From positions 18,005,131-18,069,130 of the forward strand of contig NC_030381.2 in NCBI RefSeq assembly GCF_001625215.2: a DNA stretch of 64,000 nucleotides. The letters run 5' to 3'. Below the pieces are notes generated by a model. It ran no database searches, had not been told where the DNA came from, and saw only the letters and a program-made list of their open reading frames with translations. This stretch comes from Daucus carota subsp. sativus. Its lineage: Eukaryota > Streptophyta > Magnoliopsida > Apiales > Apiaceae. Shown here piece after piece: positions 12,262 to 23,600 of this stretch. The number at the start of each line of letters is the position of its first letter. Position 1 is the first letter of the stretch. The translations under genes and the position numbers were made by a program.

Positions 12262-12917
12262 ACAAGCATTACATAAGGTACCCAAAGGCGAAAATACTCA
12301 TATTCAGCCATTATAAATGGCATATCATGCTTAGCAGTCATTTTAGCATATAAAGCTCTCTCAACAGCATGATCAAACTTATGAACTCCTACTTTTGGTC
12401 GAGAATCCTCACCACTAACCTGCTTTCCCAACAACATTTGTGATATAGGAACTTTTATTAATTTCATCCGCCAAGTTTTTGTGTGATTTTTTAAATGTGT
12501 CGTCCCCTGATCACTTGCCCCATTAAATGTAGTGTGACAATACTTACAAATTTCATCAAATTTTTTTGTACTTTTTATTTCGCTTTCAATCCGATCAAAA
12601 TGATTCCAAACTTATGACTTCAAGGTCTTCTATATTTTGATTGGTTGCACTTTTCCTTGAATAGCTTGATCACGCCCAATAATAAGATTATCTTCTTGCG
12701 AAATTATTACACAATCCAGATCAGCGCTTTTAGAGATATTTTCACCACACTTCGTTGATATCATACCAACCAAACTTGATGATACACTCGGAGTTGAACT
12801 TGAATCGTTACCTACATACACGAACATATAAAATCAACAAAGTGTAAGTAACACAAAATGACAAAAAAAAGTTAAGTAAGACTTCAAAAAAGGAAACAGA
12901 AGTTTACCTTGTTCCAT
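12262..12917 (-). pseudogene. hAT transposase N-terminal part with BED zinc finger
   Basis: A tiny first exon (12908-12917, ATGGAACAAG) followed by a GTAAAC donor joins at 12811 after an acceptor ending TGTATGTAG, giving MEQGNDSSSTPS. The second exon soon meets a TAG and then a TAA. Beyond them the frame encodes VWNHFDRIES and CKYCHTTFNG...HLKNH, a BED-type zinc finger (CxxC...HxxxH). It then runs MKLIKVPISQMLL to HDMPFIMAEYEYFRLWVPYVMLV, the usual hAT region, and is cut by the SIRE insertion at 12262. It resumes at 229. The gene structure is my reading of splice signals. Loss of function is clear. Confidence 0.75.
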
Positions 12918-13553
12918 TGACACTTAAGAGAAGCCCTAAACCTCGATGAATTAAAGAACAAAAGTGACGATCGCAAATTATAAATCAAAGCGTTGTATTA
13001 ATTTAAGATTCTTGAATAATTACATAACATATCAATCTTTAGTTAATTAATGAATAAAGTAATTGGAATCAGAATCGAAATCAGGGTTAGATCGAACCTT
13101 CTTTGATTGATTTGAGCGTTTGGAAGAGAGGCGTGTAAGAGAGGCGGCGTAAGAGAAGTGGCGTGGGAGAGTAAAGAGTTGAAGAGATAAGGGTTTGCAC
13201 TTTACAAGATATAGATTATTGATTATAGGGTTAGTGTGTAGTCGTGTACCCTTATTATAAACTATAAAGACGTGTAAAAAATATTATATTTTAATATTTT
13301 TAAAAAATAACATATATTTATTTTTTAAGATTATATAATAAATTATTTATTTATTTATTTATTCTGGATTCGGATATTTTTGGAAACGGATGTGCCTATT
13401 TCCGTATTCGTATCCGAAATATTCGGATTCAGATACGGATGATATCCAAATTATTTCGGATACAGATAATATCCGTCCTTTCTCGGATATGGTTGCGGAT
13501 TTTTCGGACGGATGTTGGATCTTTCGAATTTTTTTGATAGCCCTACACTCCAC

Positions 13554-13920
13554 GATAAAGTCTGCAAGGGCTTGTGCTTTGTTGGCTGTTCGAGTGATGT
13601 ACTCCAAATCAAATTCCCCCAGTCCAATGGACCAGGCAACAACTCTCCCCGAAGCCTCTGGTCGGCTGAGAATCTTCTTCAGCGGTTGGTCGGTCACAAC
13701 TTGTACCATTCTTCATTGGAAATATTGTCGCAATTTTCGAGAGGCCATAATCAGCCCATATGCGAACTTCTCGGCGTTCGGGTATTGGGTTTTTTCATCT
13801 TTCGACATGTGGGACACATAAAATACTAGATGTTGATTCTGGTCATGCTCTTTGACTAGAACTGCCCCCAAAGTCCGATCGCTCACGGCCAAGTATAATT
13901 GATGAGTCTCAACAAGTGCA
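13554..13920 (-). pseudogene. Ty3/Gypsy RNase H remnant
   Basis: On the minus strand: LYLAVSDRTLGAVLVKE, then FYVSHMSKDEKTQYPNAEKFAYGL, a TGA, then MVQVVTDQPLKKILSRPEASG...LEYITRTANKAQALADFIVE. This is the RNase H domain of a Gypsy element, most like the Tat/Ogre group (ALADFIVE signature). It is truncated on both sides: a hAT element adjoins at 13553 and a Copia LTR at 13926. No LTRs of this element were recognised. Confidence 0.8.
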
Positions 13921-13925
13921 AAAAC

Positions 13926-14118
13926 TGTTAAGATAATTATGTATATAATTAGCTTACTCAAATGTACAGCTGGTTGTTATCTTATTTGTAGGATAGGTTT
14001 ATCGTTTCCTAGTTTACTGCCGTGTTTATAGCCAAAGATTATGGCTGAATGATGCTTTGTAAAACTGTATAAATATCAATGAGGAAGGAAGTAAATATTC
14101 ACGGAAAACATTCTTTTA
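13926..14118 (+). repeat. 5' LTR of RE1-like Copia
   Basis: TGTTAAGATA...CATTCTTTTA, 193 bp. It contains TATAAATATC near its 3' part, a plausible TATA region. It ends TA rather than the usual CA. Confidence 0.95.
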
Positions 14119-14130
14119 TGGTATCAGAGC
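14119..14130 (+). promoter_or_regulatory. Primer binding site of RE1-like Copia
   Basis: TGGTATCAGAGC, the standard initiator tRNA-Met PBS, directly adjoining the LTR. Confidence 0.95.
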
Positions 14131-14200
14131 TTAGGGCGATTTCTTCCGCTGCACCCTAGCTTATTTTTCTGTCCTTCTTCTACTTCTTTCCTCTCTTTCA

Positions 14201-17200
14201 ATGGCGGATTCCAAATCTTCTTTTCACCCCGCACTTACTGTGACCAATATCAAGAGCTCCATTAATATTGTTCTTGATTTCGAGAACTCACAGTACTTCA
14301 CTTGGGCGGAACTTTTCAAACTTCACGCTCGTTCTAAGGGGGTTCTAGACCATATCCTTCCTCCTACAACTACTGGGAAGGACACCGAGAAGGCTCCTCT
14401 CACTACTGCGGAGAAGGAGTTATGGTCGACCTTAGATGCTGCTGTAGTTAGTTGGATATATGCCACGATTTCCAACGATCTCTTGCAGACCATCATCGAA
14501 CCTGATGTTACGGCCATGGAGGCTTGGAATAGGTTGCGTGACATTTTCCAAGACAACCAACACTCTCGTGCCGTAACCCTTGAACAAGAATTCTCTACTA
14601 CCAAGATGGAGGATTTCCCTAATGCCTCAGCTTACTGTCAGCGGCTCAAGAACCTTTCTGATCAGTTGCGGAATGTTGGAGCACCTGTGGATAATAATCG
14701 CTTGGTTCTTCAGCTTGTTTCAGGTCTCACCGAGGCTTATAAAGGTCTTGGTACCCTTATTCGACAGAGTACTCCTCTTCCTTTGTTCTACCAGGCTCGT
14801 TCTATGCTCACCCTTGAAGAGGCTGGTCTAGCAAAGCAGGTGGCCACCGGTTCGGCATCGGCAATGCTTGTCACTTCTCGTGACTCTGATGATGGGTACG
14901 ACAATTCAGGTGGTGCTCGTGGCCGTAACACGCCACAACAAAGGAATGGTGGCCGAAAACAGAACGGTGGAAAGGGAGGTAAGTCTGGTGGCAAAGGGGG
15001 GAAGACTGGTGGCGGCCATAGTGGTCGCGGTGGTGCTGGCCAGCAGCAGCAACAGCCACCAACTTGGCAGCAGCAACAACAGCAATGGCCGCAGTTTCCA
15101 GGGTGGGGGTGGCCTCCACAGTGGCCTGCTCCTCCATGCCCGTACCCCACCCAAGGGTGGGCTCGTTCTCCAGGCCCGGTCAGGCAGCCCGGCATCTTGG
15201 GTACTCGTCCTCAACAGGCTTATGCTGCTTCAAATCAGTCAATGTCGTACACTCCTACAGACATCGAGTCGGCGATGCACACAATGACTTTGAGCCAACC
15301 CGATCCTTCGTGGTACATGGACACCGGAGCCACCTCTCACATGACATCCTCCAATGGTAATCTCTCGTCTTATTTTAATTTGAGCAATCATCCTTCTAAT
15401 ATTATTGTTGGCAGTGGTCATTCTATTCCTATTCTTGGTTGTGGTCGTGCTACTCTGTCCTCTCCACATCCTCCTTTATCCCTCAATAATGTCCTTCATG
15501 CTCCCAAACTCATTAAAAATCTTATTTCAGTTCGCAAGTTTACAGTAGATAATAATGTGACTGTTGAATTTGACCCTTATGGTTTCTTTGTGAAGGATTA
15601 CCGGACGGGGTTGCCAATAATGAGATGTAATAGCGCGGGTGATCTATATCCTCTCACCAACACCAATTTTTCTTACTGTTCTTCTCCATCAAGTTTTGCG
15701 GCATTAGCTCCTTCTATTTGGCATGCACGTTTAGGACATCCCGGGTCGAGTATTTTACATACTCTTAGTAGCAATAAAAGTATCGAATGTCATCGTACTT
15801 CAAGTTCTAGTATTTGTCATTCTTGTGTTGTTGGAAAACATATTAAGTTGCCATTTTCTTCTTCTATGTCATCTACTACTTTGCCGTTTGATATAATACA
15901 TAGTGATCTTTGGACTTCTCCTGTTTTGAGTTCTTCGGGACATCGTTATTATATGCTCATTTTGGATGATTTTACTAAATTTGTGTGGACTTTTCCCCTG
16001 GCTAAAAAGTCTGAAGTTTTTACAAAATTTTTGGCTTTTCAATCCTATATACGCACACAATTTGAGCGTCCAATCAAAAATATACAATGTGACAATGGGC
16101 GGGAGTATGATAATAATTCTTTTTGGAAATTTTGTGAGTCGAATGGGTTGTCTTTCCGTCTCTCTTGTCCTCATACGTCTCCACAAAATGGTAAAGCTGA
16201 AAGAAAATTACGATCACTAAATAATATCACTCGCACTCTTCTCTCTCATGCCTCCTTACCTCCATCTTTTTGGCATCATGCTTTACAAATGGCAACTTAT
16301 CTCCATAACATTTTGCCTAGCAAATTGTTAGAAAAAAAATCTCCTCTTAGTGTTTTGTATCATAGGGAACCTTCATACTCTCATTTACGGGTCTTTGGGT
16401 GTCTTTGTTATCCTCTCTTTCCTTCTACCACCATACATAAGCTACAACCCCGATCCACTCCATGTGTATTTTTAGGCTTCCCTCCAAACCATAGAGGTTA
16501 TAAATGTTATGATCTTTCCTCAAACAAAATTATCATATGTCGTCATGTGTTTTTTGATGAAACTGTGTTTCCATTTGCTAAGTTGCATACTCCTACTGCC
16601 AACACTTATGATTTCTTAGATGAAGGATTCTCTCCTTATCTAATTCATCATTTACGTGCTGCCGCATCTCCAGGGCCCAATCAAATGGACCCATCTCCAT
16701 TGGGTGAACAACCCACCTCACCCTCCTCTTCCCTCCCAAACATGCAGTCTACTGTCCCCATTCCTCCACAGCCCACACCTCAACCAACCATGGTCACACG
16801 TAGTCAACGAGGTATTTTTAAGCCTAATAAAAAATATTGCAATGTTGCTACCACTTCTACAGTTACGAAATCCCCTGTTCCCCGTAACCCCATAGAAGCT
16901 TTACGTGATCCCAATTGGAAAATGGCTATGGATGATGAATTTAATGCTCTTATTAAAAATAAGACGTGGGAGTTGGTGCCCCATCCGCCTAATGCTAATG
17001 TCATTCGTTCTATGTGGATTTTTACTCATAAGGTGAAATCTGACGGTTCTTTTGAGAGGCATAAGGCTCGTCTTGTAGGTGATGGCAAAACACAACGGGT
17101 GGGCATTGATTGTGGAGAAACTTTTAGTCCGGTGGTTAAGCCTGCGACTATTTGGACTGTTCTGAGCCTGGCTTTATCAAAAACTTGGCCTATTCATCAA

Positions 17201-18424
17201 CTTGATGTCAAGAATGCATTCTTACATGGTGAGCTCAATGAGACAGTATATATGCACCAACCAGTTGGATTTCGTGATTCCGCTCATCCAGATTATGTGT
17301 GTTTGTTGCGTAAGTCATTATATGGTCTTAAATAGGCACCCCGGGCATGGTACAAAAGGTTTGCTGATTATGTGTTGTCCATTGGCTTCATTAACAGCAA
17401 GTCTGATAATTCTTTGTTTATTTATCGCTCGGGCTCCCATACGGCATATTTGTTATTATATGTGGATGACATAATCTTGACAGCTTCTTCTCATGCTCTC
17501 CGGTTATCTATTATGTCTCTTCTTGGCTCTGAATTTGCTATGAAGGACCTGGGTCCTTTAAATTATTTTCTTGGCATAGCAGTGACTAGAACCAAAGGTG
17601 GTCTTTTTCTATCACAACGCAAATATGCAGAGGATATCATTGAGCGAGCAGGAATGTCGACTTGCAAACCATCAGCCACGCCAGTTGATACTAAGCCCAA
17701 GGTTGGGGCGTCTGGTCCATCCTATGCGCATCCCACCCATTACCGTAGCCTGGCAGGGGCATTGCAATATCTGACGTTCACAAGACCCGATATAACATAC
17801 GCCGTCCAGCAAGTTTGTTTACATATGCATGACCCGAAGGAGTGTCATATGGCTGCCCTTAAGCGAATAATTCGCTATGTACAAGGTACTAAGGATCATG
17901 GTCTGCATCTTTATCCTTCTTCTACCTTGTCTCTTATCTCCTACACCGATGCGGATTGGGGGGGCTGCCCAGATACACGGCGTTCGACCTCAGGATATTG
18001 TGTTTATTTAGGGGATAATTTGATATCATGGTCTGCAAAACGCCAAGCTACATTATCCAAATCTAGTTGCGAAGCTGAGTATAGAGGAGTTGCAAATGTA
18101 GTATCCGAATGTTGTTGGCTTCGAAACTTACTGCTCGAGTTACATTGTCCACTCAGGAAAGCGACTTTAGTATACTGCGACAATGTAAGTGCAATCTATC
18201 TCTCAGGTAATCCTGTACATCATCAAAGGACTAAACACATCGAGATGGATATACTTTTTGTCCGGGAGAAGGTTGCACGTGGTGATGTCAGAGTTCTACA
18301 TGTCCCTACGCGGCATCAAATTGCGGACATATTTACTAAGGGACTTCCACGTGTATTATTTGAAGATTTTCGGGATAGTCTCAGCGTCCGAAGCCCTCCC
18401 GCTTTGACTACGGGGGTGTGTTAA
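14201..18424 (+). pseudogene. Copia gag-pol polyprotein with one in-frame TAG
   Basis: Start at [12 protein letters not shown], 70 bp after the PBS. Gag (about residues 1-350) has the UBN2 fold signature and then a Gly/Lys/Gln/Pro-rich stretch but no CCHC knuckle that I can find. Protease [11 protein letters not shown] is near residue 371. The integrase zinc region starts WHARLGH near 507, the core has CDNGREY near 630 and the glutamate lies in [11 protein letters not shown] has YVDDIIL near 1087. RNase H has YTDADWGG and CDNVSAIYLSGNPVHHQRTKHIEMD. The only break is TAG at 17333-17335 in YGLK*APRAWY, where the family has Gln, consistent with a single C-to-T change. The reading frame is otherwise open to 18424, about 1407 residues. 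Confidence 0.95.
18404..18418 (+). promoter_or_regulatory. Polypurine tract of RE1-like Copia
   Basis: GACTACGGGGGTG lies directly upstream of the 3' LTR, overlapping the last codons of gag-pol. Confidence 0.75.
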
Positions 18425-18611
18425 GATAATTATGTATATAATTAGCTTACTCAAATGTACAGCTGGTTGTTATCTTATTTGTAGGATAGGTTTATCGTTT
18501 CCTAGTTTACTGCCGTGTTTATAGCCAAAGATTATGGCTGAATGATGCTTTGTAAAACTGTATAAATATCAATGAGGAAGGAAGTAAATATTCACGGAAA
18601 ACATTCTTTTA
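18419..18611 (+). repeat. 3' LTR of RE1-like Copia
   Basis: Identical by eye to 13926-14118 over all 193 positions. Followed by the duplicated AAAAC. Confidence 0.95.
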
Positions 18612-18861
18612 AAAACATTAGTGCTAAAAATAGAGCTATTAGAACCGAAAAGCAGTGAACTACATATAACTGTTATACTTTTTATGGACATGTCACGTTT
18701 GTAGACAAATTATAAAAAAAAGATAGAAGATTGAGATTGTAGACAAATTATAAAAATAAATTTTGAGGATATCGTTGGAGATGCTCTTATTCATTGTAGT
18801 CTCAATATTCTGAGTGAACAATTCACATCCCACACGCAAACGCTTCTATTCTACGAACTTA

Positions 18862-19064
18862 GAGGGTGTTTGGATGATTGGTGGGAATGAGAATGAAAGG
18901 TATGGTAAAGAGTAACCCAAGAGATGTGGAGGGAACGATTTACCCTCCAAGAGGGAATGAGGTTCTCATTACACACAAGAAATTTGCTAATTCAAACACA
19001 ATGTTTGGATATGAGGTTCCGATTCCCGTTAACCGGACTCATTAATCATGAACCAAACGGCCTC
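18862..19064. mobile_element. PIF/Harbinger (Tourist-like) MITE, 203 bp
   Basis: Terminal repeats GAGGGTGTTTGG and (reverse complement of right end) GAGGCCGTTTGG, flanked by TTA on both sides (18859-18861, 19065-19067). No coding capacity. Confidence 0.88.
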
Positions 19065-19067
19065 TTA

Positions 19068-20639
19068 GTTGGTAAGTAGGTGTTTGTGAGTATTTGTTCA
19101 AAAATATTTGTGTTGTCAGAAAAAACGCCAAAACGCCGTTAAAAATTATTTTGTTATAAAAATTACATAATTGTTGGTACTTTTTTCTGATATTTGCATA
19201 TTTTGAATTATAATATAAAAAATAATGTTTTTGATGAGTTTTGATAATAAAATATGGTGATAATCCGCAAAAACTGAAAATAGCTTTTTCTAAAAATACG
19301 AGGGACCTATTTTATCTAAAATTACAAAAACCTGTTTTTTCTAAAAATTCAAAAACTGCTATTTAGAAAATTAATTTTAGATTTATATACAGTTTTTAAT
19401 CTATTTTTTAACACACAGCAGGCAGCGGTACCAATAAAGACGAGGGACTGAGTTGCATGAATGCATGCTTAGTAGTTCGGTGGAGAGACAGGTTACATAT
19501 CCTCACTTGGGTTGAAAAGTCTTTCGATTCAGATATTAAGAGTAAAATACCTAACCCCCGGTGATGTTTCAAGAAAAACGAGCAACGCTATTATTTCTTA
19601 AATCAAGTTAACGGTCCTCGAATGTAGGCCAGAGGCTGTTGCTTCTTCCCGGCCTCCAGCTCATCTGCTTATAGAAAGTAATTTAACGAGATACATACCG
19701 TTTATCGATATATTTCAGCTCTTGAGATCGGAAATCGTTCATTAATAGTTTCAAATCCATGTGAACACCACGTAAAATACTGATTTGTGGTGATACTTAT
19801 GCATTGACATGTAACGTAACTGGTAAATAAGAAAACAATTGATTTATGGTGATAGTCTATAGATTTGCATTATGACATGCAACTAGGTATTTAACAAAAG
19901 CACTGGGGCTAACAAGTGACACTCATATTTCATATATTTATGTTCAACGTCCCTGTATCCTTGTTATTGAATTTTAATGATTTATGACTTAAGAAATTCA
20001 TGTAAACCGAAACTCGAATATCATAATTTACGGTGAAAAACAATTAGTCCTATTTATCCTGTTAAGAACTGAAAATGCGGGAGGAAACCTAGTGAATAAG
20101 ATAAGTTTACCTCTGACAAGCCTGACCATTTATATGTCAGCGAAGCCAGGCTCCAAAGGTGAACACTAGGCTAACAAATAAACTTGCAAAGAGTTAGAGT
20201 TGGCATTTAATAAAAAAATGTACCAACTTCACAATCCAACAATGAACTTTCACGCAGGTTAGTTCATAATCATATAGCAAAAACCAAGGGACCTCCATAC
20301 TTTGTAAGGACCCTTATATAAAACCAACAGATCGATACAAATGTAAGCCCAGCTTCTCTTCCCTTATCTATGAACTATGGGAAGTCTAGTTTAGAAGTCT
20401 AGTAATGCAACAGCTCTTATAAGATACTGGAAACTCGTAACAACAGTAATCAGCTATGGAAATTATGATATATGGGCTGTTGGCTCGTAACAGATCTATT
20501 TAGTGAACACGTTAATAAATTTAATACTCTAATAGGACAAGTAGACAACCAGTACTGAGAAATTTGTTTCTTCAGCACTGTGTCCTCCCTTTTTATAGTG
20601 AAAAGAGAATTGAATTATATCTCACCCACTTCATTGGTA
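19068..20639. other. Non-coding stretch downstream of the bZIP gene
   Basis: No ORF or known repeat recognised. A locally GC-richer block at about 19425-19680 stands out from the AT-rich surroundings. It may contain part of the bZIP 3' UTR close to 20640. Confidence 0.5.
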
Positions 20640-23600
20640 TTACCACTCCCCAGAATGAACTCTCCGCAGAGCACATTGTGGTTTTCGCTTTTCCACAACC
20701 GGAACAATTTTCTCCATGAGCTGCAAGGAACCCCAGAACATCAACAGCTTCTCAAATTGAGTGAAGTGTTTAAATCCATTAATTTAATATATTATAAAAT
20801 TACTATATCATCTCCTTACATATAACTATGATATAACTTACAGAAAATTTCCCAACAATGATTTATACAAGTCGAGAATTTTGCGTTCGAAAAACAAGTT
20901 GCCGAAAAGAACCATACCTCTTTAAGCCTTTCTTTAATCCGCTCATCCTGGAAAGTGTCACCTCTTAATTGTTAGTTCAAGAACATTATATTCAAGAGAA
21001 TAATAGATTAGATATAAGTTACGAGATCAGAAAGAAGAGCTAATATCATAAAGCTTCCAGTTCCAAATTCAACATGTATAAAGCTTATTCAAGGAGTAAA
21101 CATGCTAACTAAACAGACTTAGTAATTGTAGTTTTAGAATATCAGTGTCAACAATCCAGAGGCAGATCTGCTTCTTCTATTCCATGACAAGTCATGTTAC
21201 AATTCAGTAAGAAAGGCAAAAGTTCAGAAGTATATGAAGTCAGATGCATAACATTACTTGGTTAAAGAACTTCTAATTCAAAATTATAATTTTTTAAAAA
21301 ATAAATATTTTAAGCCACCTAACTCATCACAATGTTTCAAACAGAAATCTAGCAACACTCTCAAAACAAGTATTTACACCTAATACTTGATTAGTGCAAG
21401 TTTTCTTCACCTTTGTAGTCTGGTGGTACTTCTAATAAATTATGCAATGCACCATGAAACTGAGCAACAGCTCATTATAAGTAATGTAGACAATGAAACT
21501 TGTTAGTTGTTACGATTAGAGTCTGTCCAATTACACGTCATGTGCATGCAAAAAGTAAACTAACAAGTATATAGAGTATTTATATACGAGTTTTCAACTC
21601 ATAAAAATCATCACTAAAGATTGTTTGGTGTAAACAATTTGAAAGTCACCCACAAGGGTTTTAAACGAAAGCAAAGATATAAAGAGATAGAGATATGGGG
21701 GGATCCAGTGCAGAAATCAAAGTTAAAGAACCAAAATAATAATCTTAAGTTTCAAATTAAGAATACTGAATAACTCAGTTAACAACATGAATAACCGTGG
21801 TTTCAAAAGTATAGCTAGTAAGAAAATGACAAGGCATAAGATGACGTAATTTTATAGCCTTGATCAGATCGGTGATGTTCACTCAAAGTCTCTATTAGTG
21901 ACATCTCTGCTTTGATAATGTGATAATTTTTATATAATTAAAGATGGAAGACAATCATTTCCTTCAACTATATTTTCCTTGGAAGTTTTAATATAACAGA
22001 ACCTTAAACTATTGCTTTTTGCAGTCAATGAACAGAAAGGTTAGGATCGTCATTGCAACTAGACTATTCAGTATATTATAGCAAAATAATAAGTTGCAAG
22101 TGATCAGGAAGCTGGGAATAAGAAAAGTAAATAGCTACAACAAACAAGAACAATCAGCAGAAACGTACTACAATAGGTTCCAAGTTACCAATCATAAAGA
22201 AGGAAAGGGTTTGGAAACAAAGTAGTTACAAAGATAAAAGAAGTGAAACTAAGAAGAATTCAGCAAAAATATAATTAAAGGAACGGCAACATTGGCAATG
22301 TGCTACACGAGCTTGAAGCCAGTTGAGGATTCATTTTCCATCTGTGCACTATATACTCTGCCAACAGTGAACAATGTATAGAGCGCACACACAGTCACAC
22401 ACACACACACACACACACACATTTTTCTTGGATATTTTAGAACTTAATGTCTGCTACTTTTTTCTTACTGAACTCAGAGAAAGGCTTTTTAACTTTAGGA
22501 GATATAGCTCATGACCTGCATAACTTTATTTGGTTTCTCTGATAATCTGTAATCCTATTACAAGCTTCTTGTAATCATCAAGCAAACACAATTCCCTTAC
22601 TAAAGGTAACCTCGCAGTCAAAAATAAGATGTTCCCAATAAGTTGCAAATGATGTGTATATATGTCCGGTAATGGAGTATTGCTCCCACATTACAAAGAC
22701 GTAAATTGCAAAAAATGGTGCAACCTATTTACATCAATTGCTGACAAGGTATGTCTAGTTATGCCACTCAGATGTGTAGATTAATAATTGGGGGTTCCTA
22801 TCCTAGAAACTCCGCAGAGAAGCTCAAAATAGTTATATCCCCAAGGTTTTCCAAATTTTATCACTATATCTCAAGAAGAAAGATATTTAAGACTCAAAAC
22901 TAATCCAGTCAGGCTTCGGGAATCTTAATACTTTTTAAGGTGATAAATAATAAATGCTAAGACAGAACTCCAATACTAGTTCTCGAGAAAGAAGAAAGTA
23001 ATGCCACCTCCATAATAAAATTCAAGTGCATAAATTTCACAGGTAAAGATGTACCTTCTCTTTCAACAATAATTCATTCTCTTCCTCCAACTTCATTACC
23101 ATGGACTCTAATTCCACTTGATAAGCCTAAAAACACAACAAAACAAAATCATTTCACAAGCACACTTATTTCCAAACACAAACCTTGTTAACCCACACTT
23201 GATACAAAAATTATATCGACAAGTTGCAAACTATTTTCTCATTCATATATTTGTTGATTTCTGTATATATAATAAGTGCTACTCCCACCATCCCAATTTA
23301 CTTGTCCCATTCACTTTTTACACGTAGTTTAAGGTGTATAGAAATGATTAATGAAAAACTTTTTTTTTTTTAAATTTCCTTGCTTCAAGTCAAAATTTAT
23401 ATACTAAAAAGTTTAGATTTTAGAGATAAAGAAAAAAATTTCAAAAATTATATATAAAACTATCATCTTCTTTATGGACCTTAATGGCTTAAAGTTCGTG
23501 AATGGGAGTAATTTCGAACAGGAAGCAAACTTAATTGTATTTTTGGAATCTTTTGAGGTGAGGTCAATTAAGAGAAATATAAATACCACACATACACCTT

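Larger units (their letters stand above)
1..13545 (-). mobile_element. hAT DNA transposon, partial (left end outside window)
   Basis: The right terminus is visible at 13545: read on the minus strand the element begins TAGGGCTATC. The adjacent 8 bases CACTCCAC (13546-13553) are the candidate target-site duplication; its partner lies beyond base 1. The subterminal region 13330-13545 is rich in CGGATA-type repeats, as in many plant hAT elements. The transposase is on the minus strand and is split into 12262-12917 and 1-229 by a SIRE Copia insertion. The element is itself inserted in a Gypsy RNase H remnant. The superfamily call rests on the BED finger and transposase similarity. The exact terminus is inferred because the other end cannot be seen. 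Confidence 0.7.
13926..18611 (+). mobile_element. RE1-like Ty1-Copia retrotransposon with identical LTRs
   Basis: LTRs 13926-14118 and 18419-18611, 193 bp each and identical by eye. Target duplication AAAAC at 13921-13925 and 18612-18616. PBS TGGTATCAGAGC follows the 5' LTR directly and a purine-rich ACGGGGGTG precedes the 3' LTR. A single gag-pol frame fills the interior and is closed only by one TAG. Identical LTRs mean very recent insertion. I do not assign a clade firmly; short LTRs and the single ORF suggest the Ale or Ivana groups. Confidence 0.96.

Noticed and set aside
14788..15287. Several overlapping ORFs on both strands in the Copia gag
   Set aside because: They are shadows of the GC- and repeat-rich Gln/Gly/Pro part of the true gag-pol frame.
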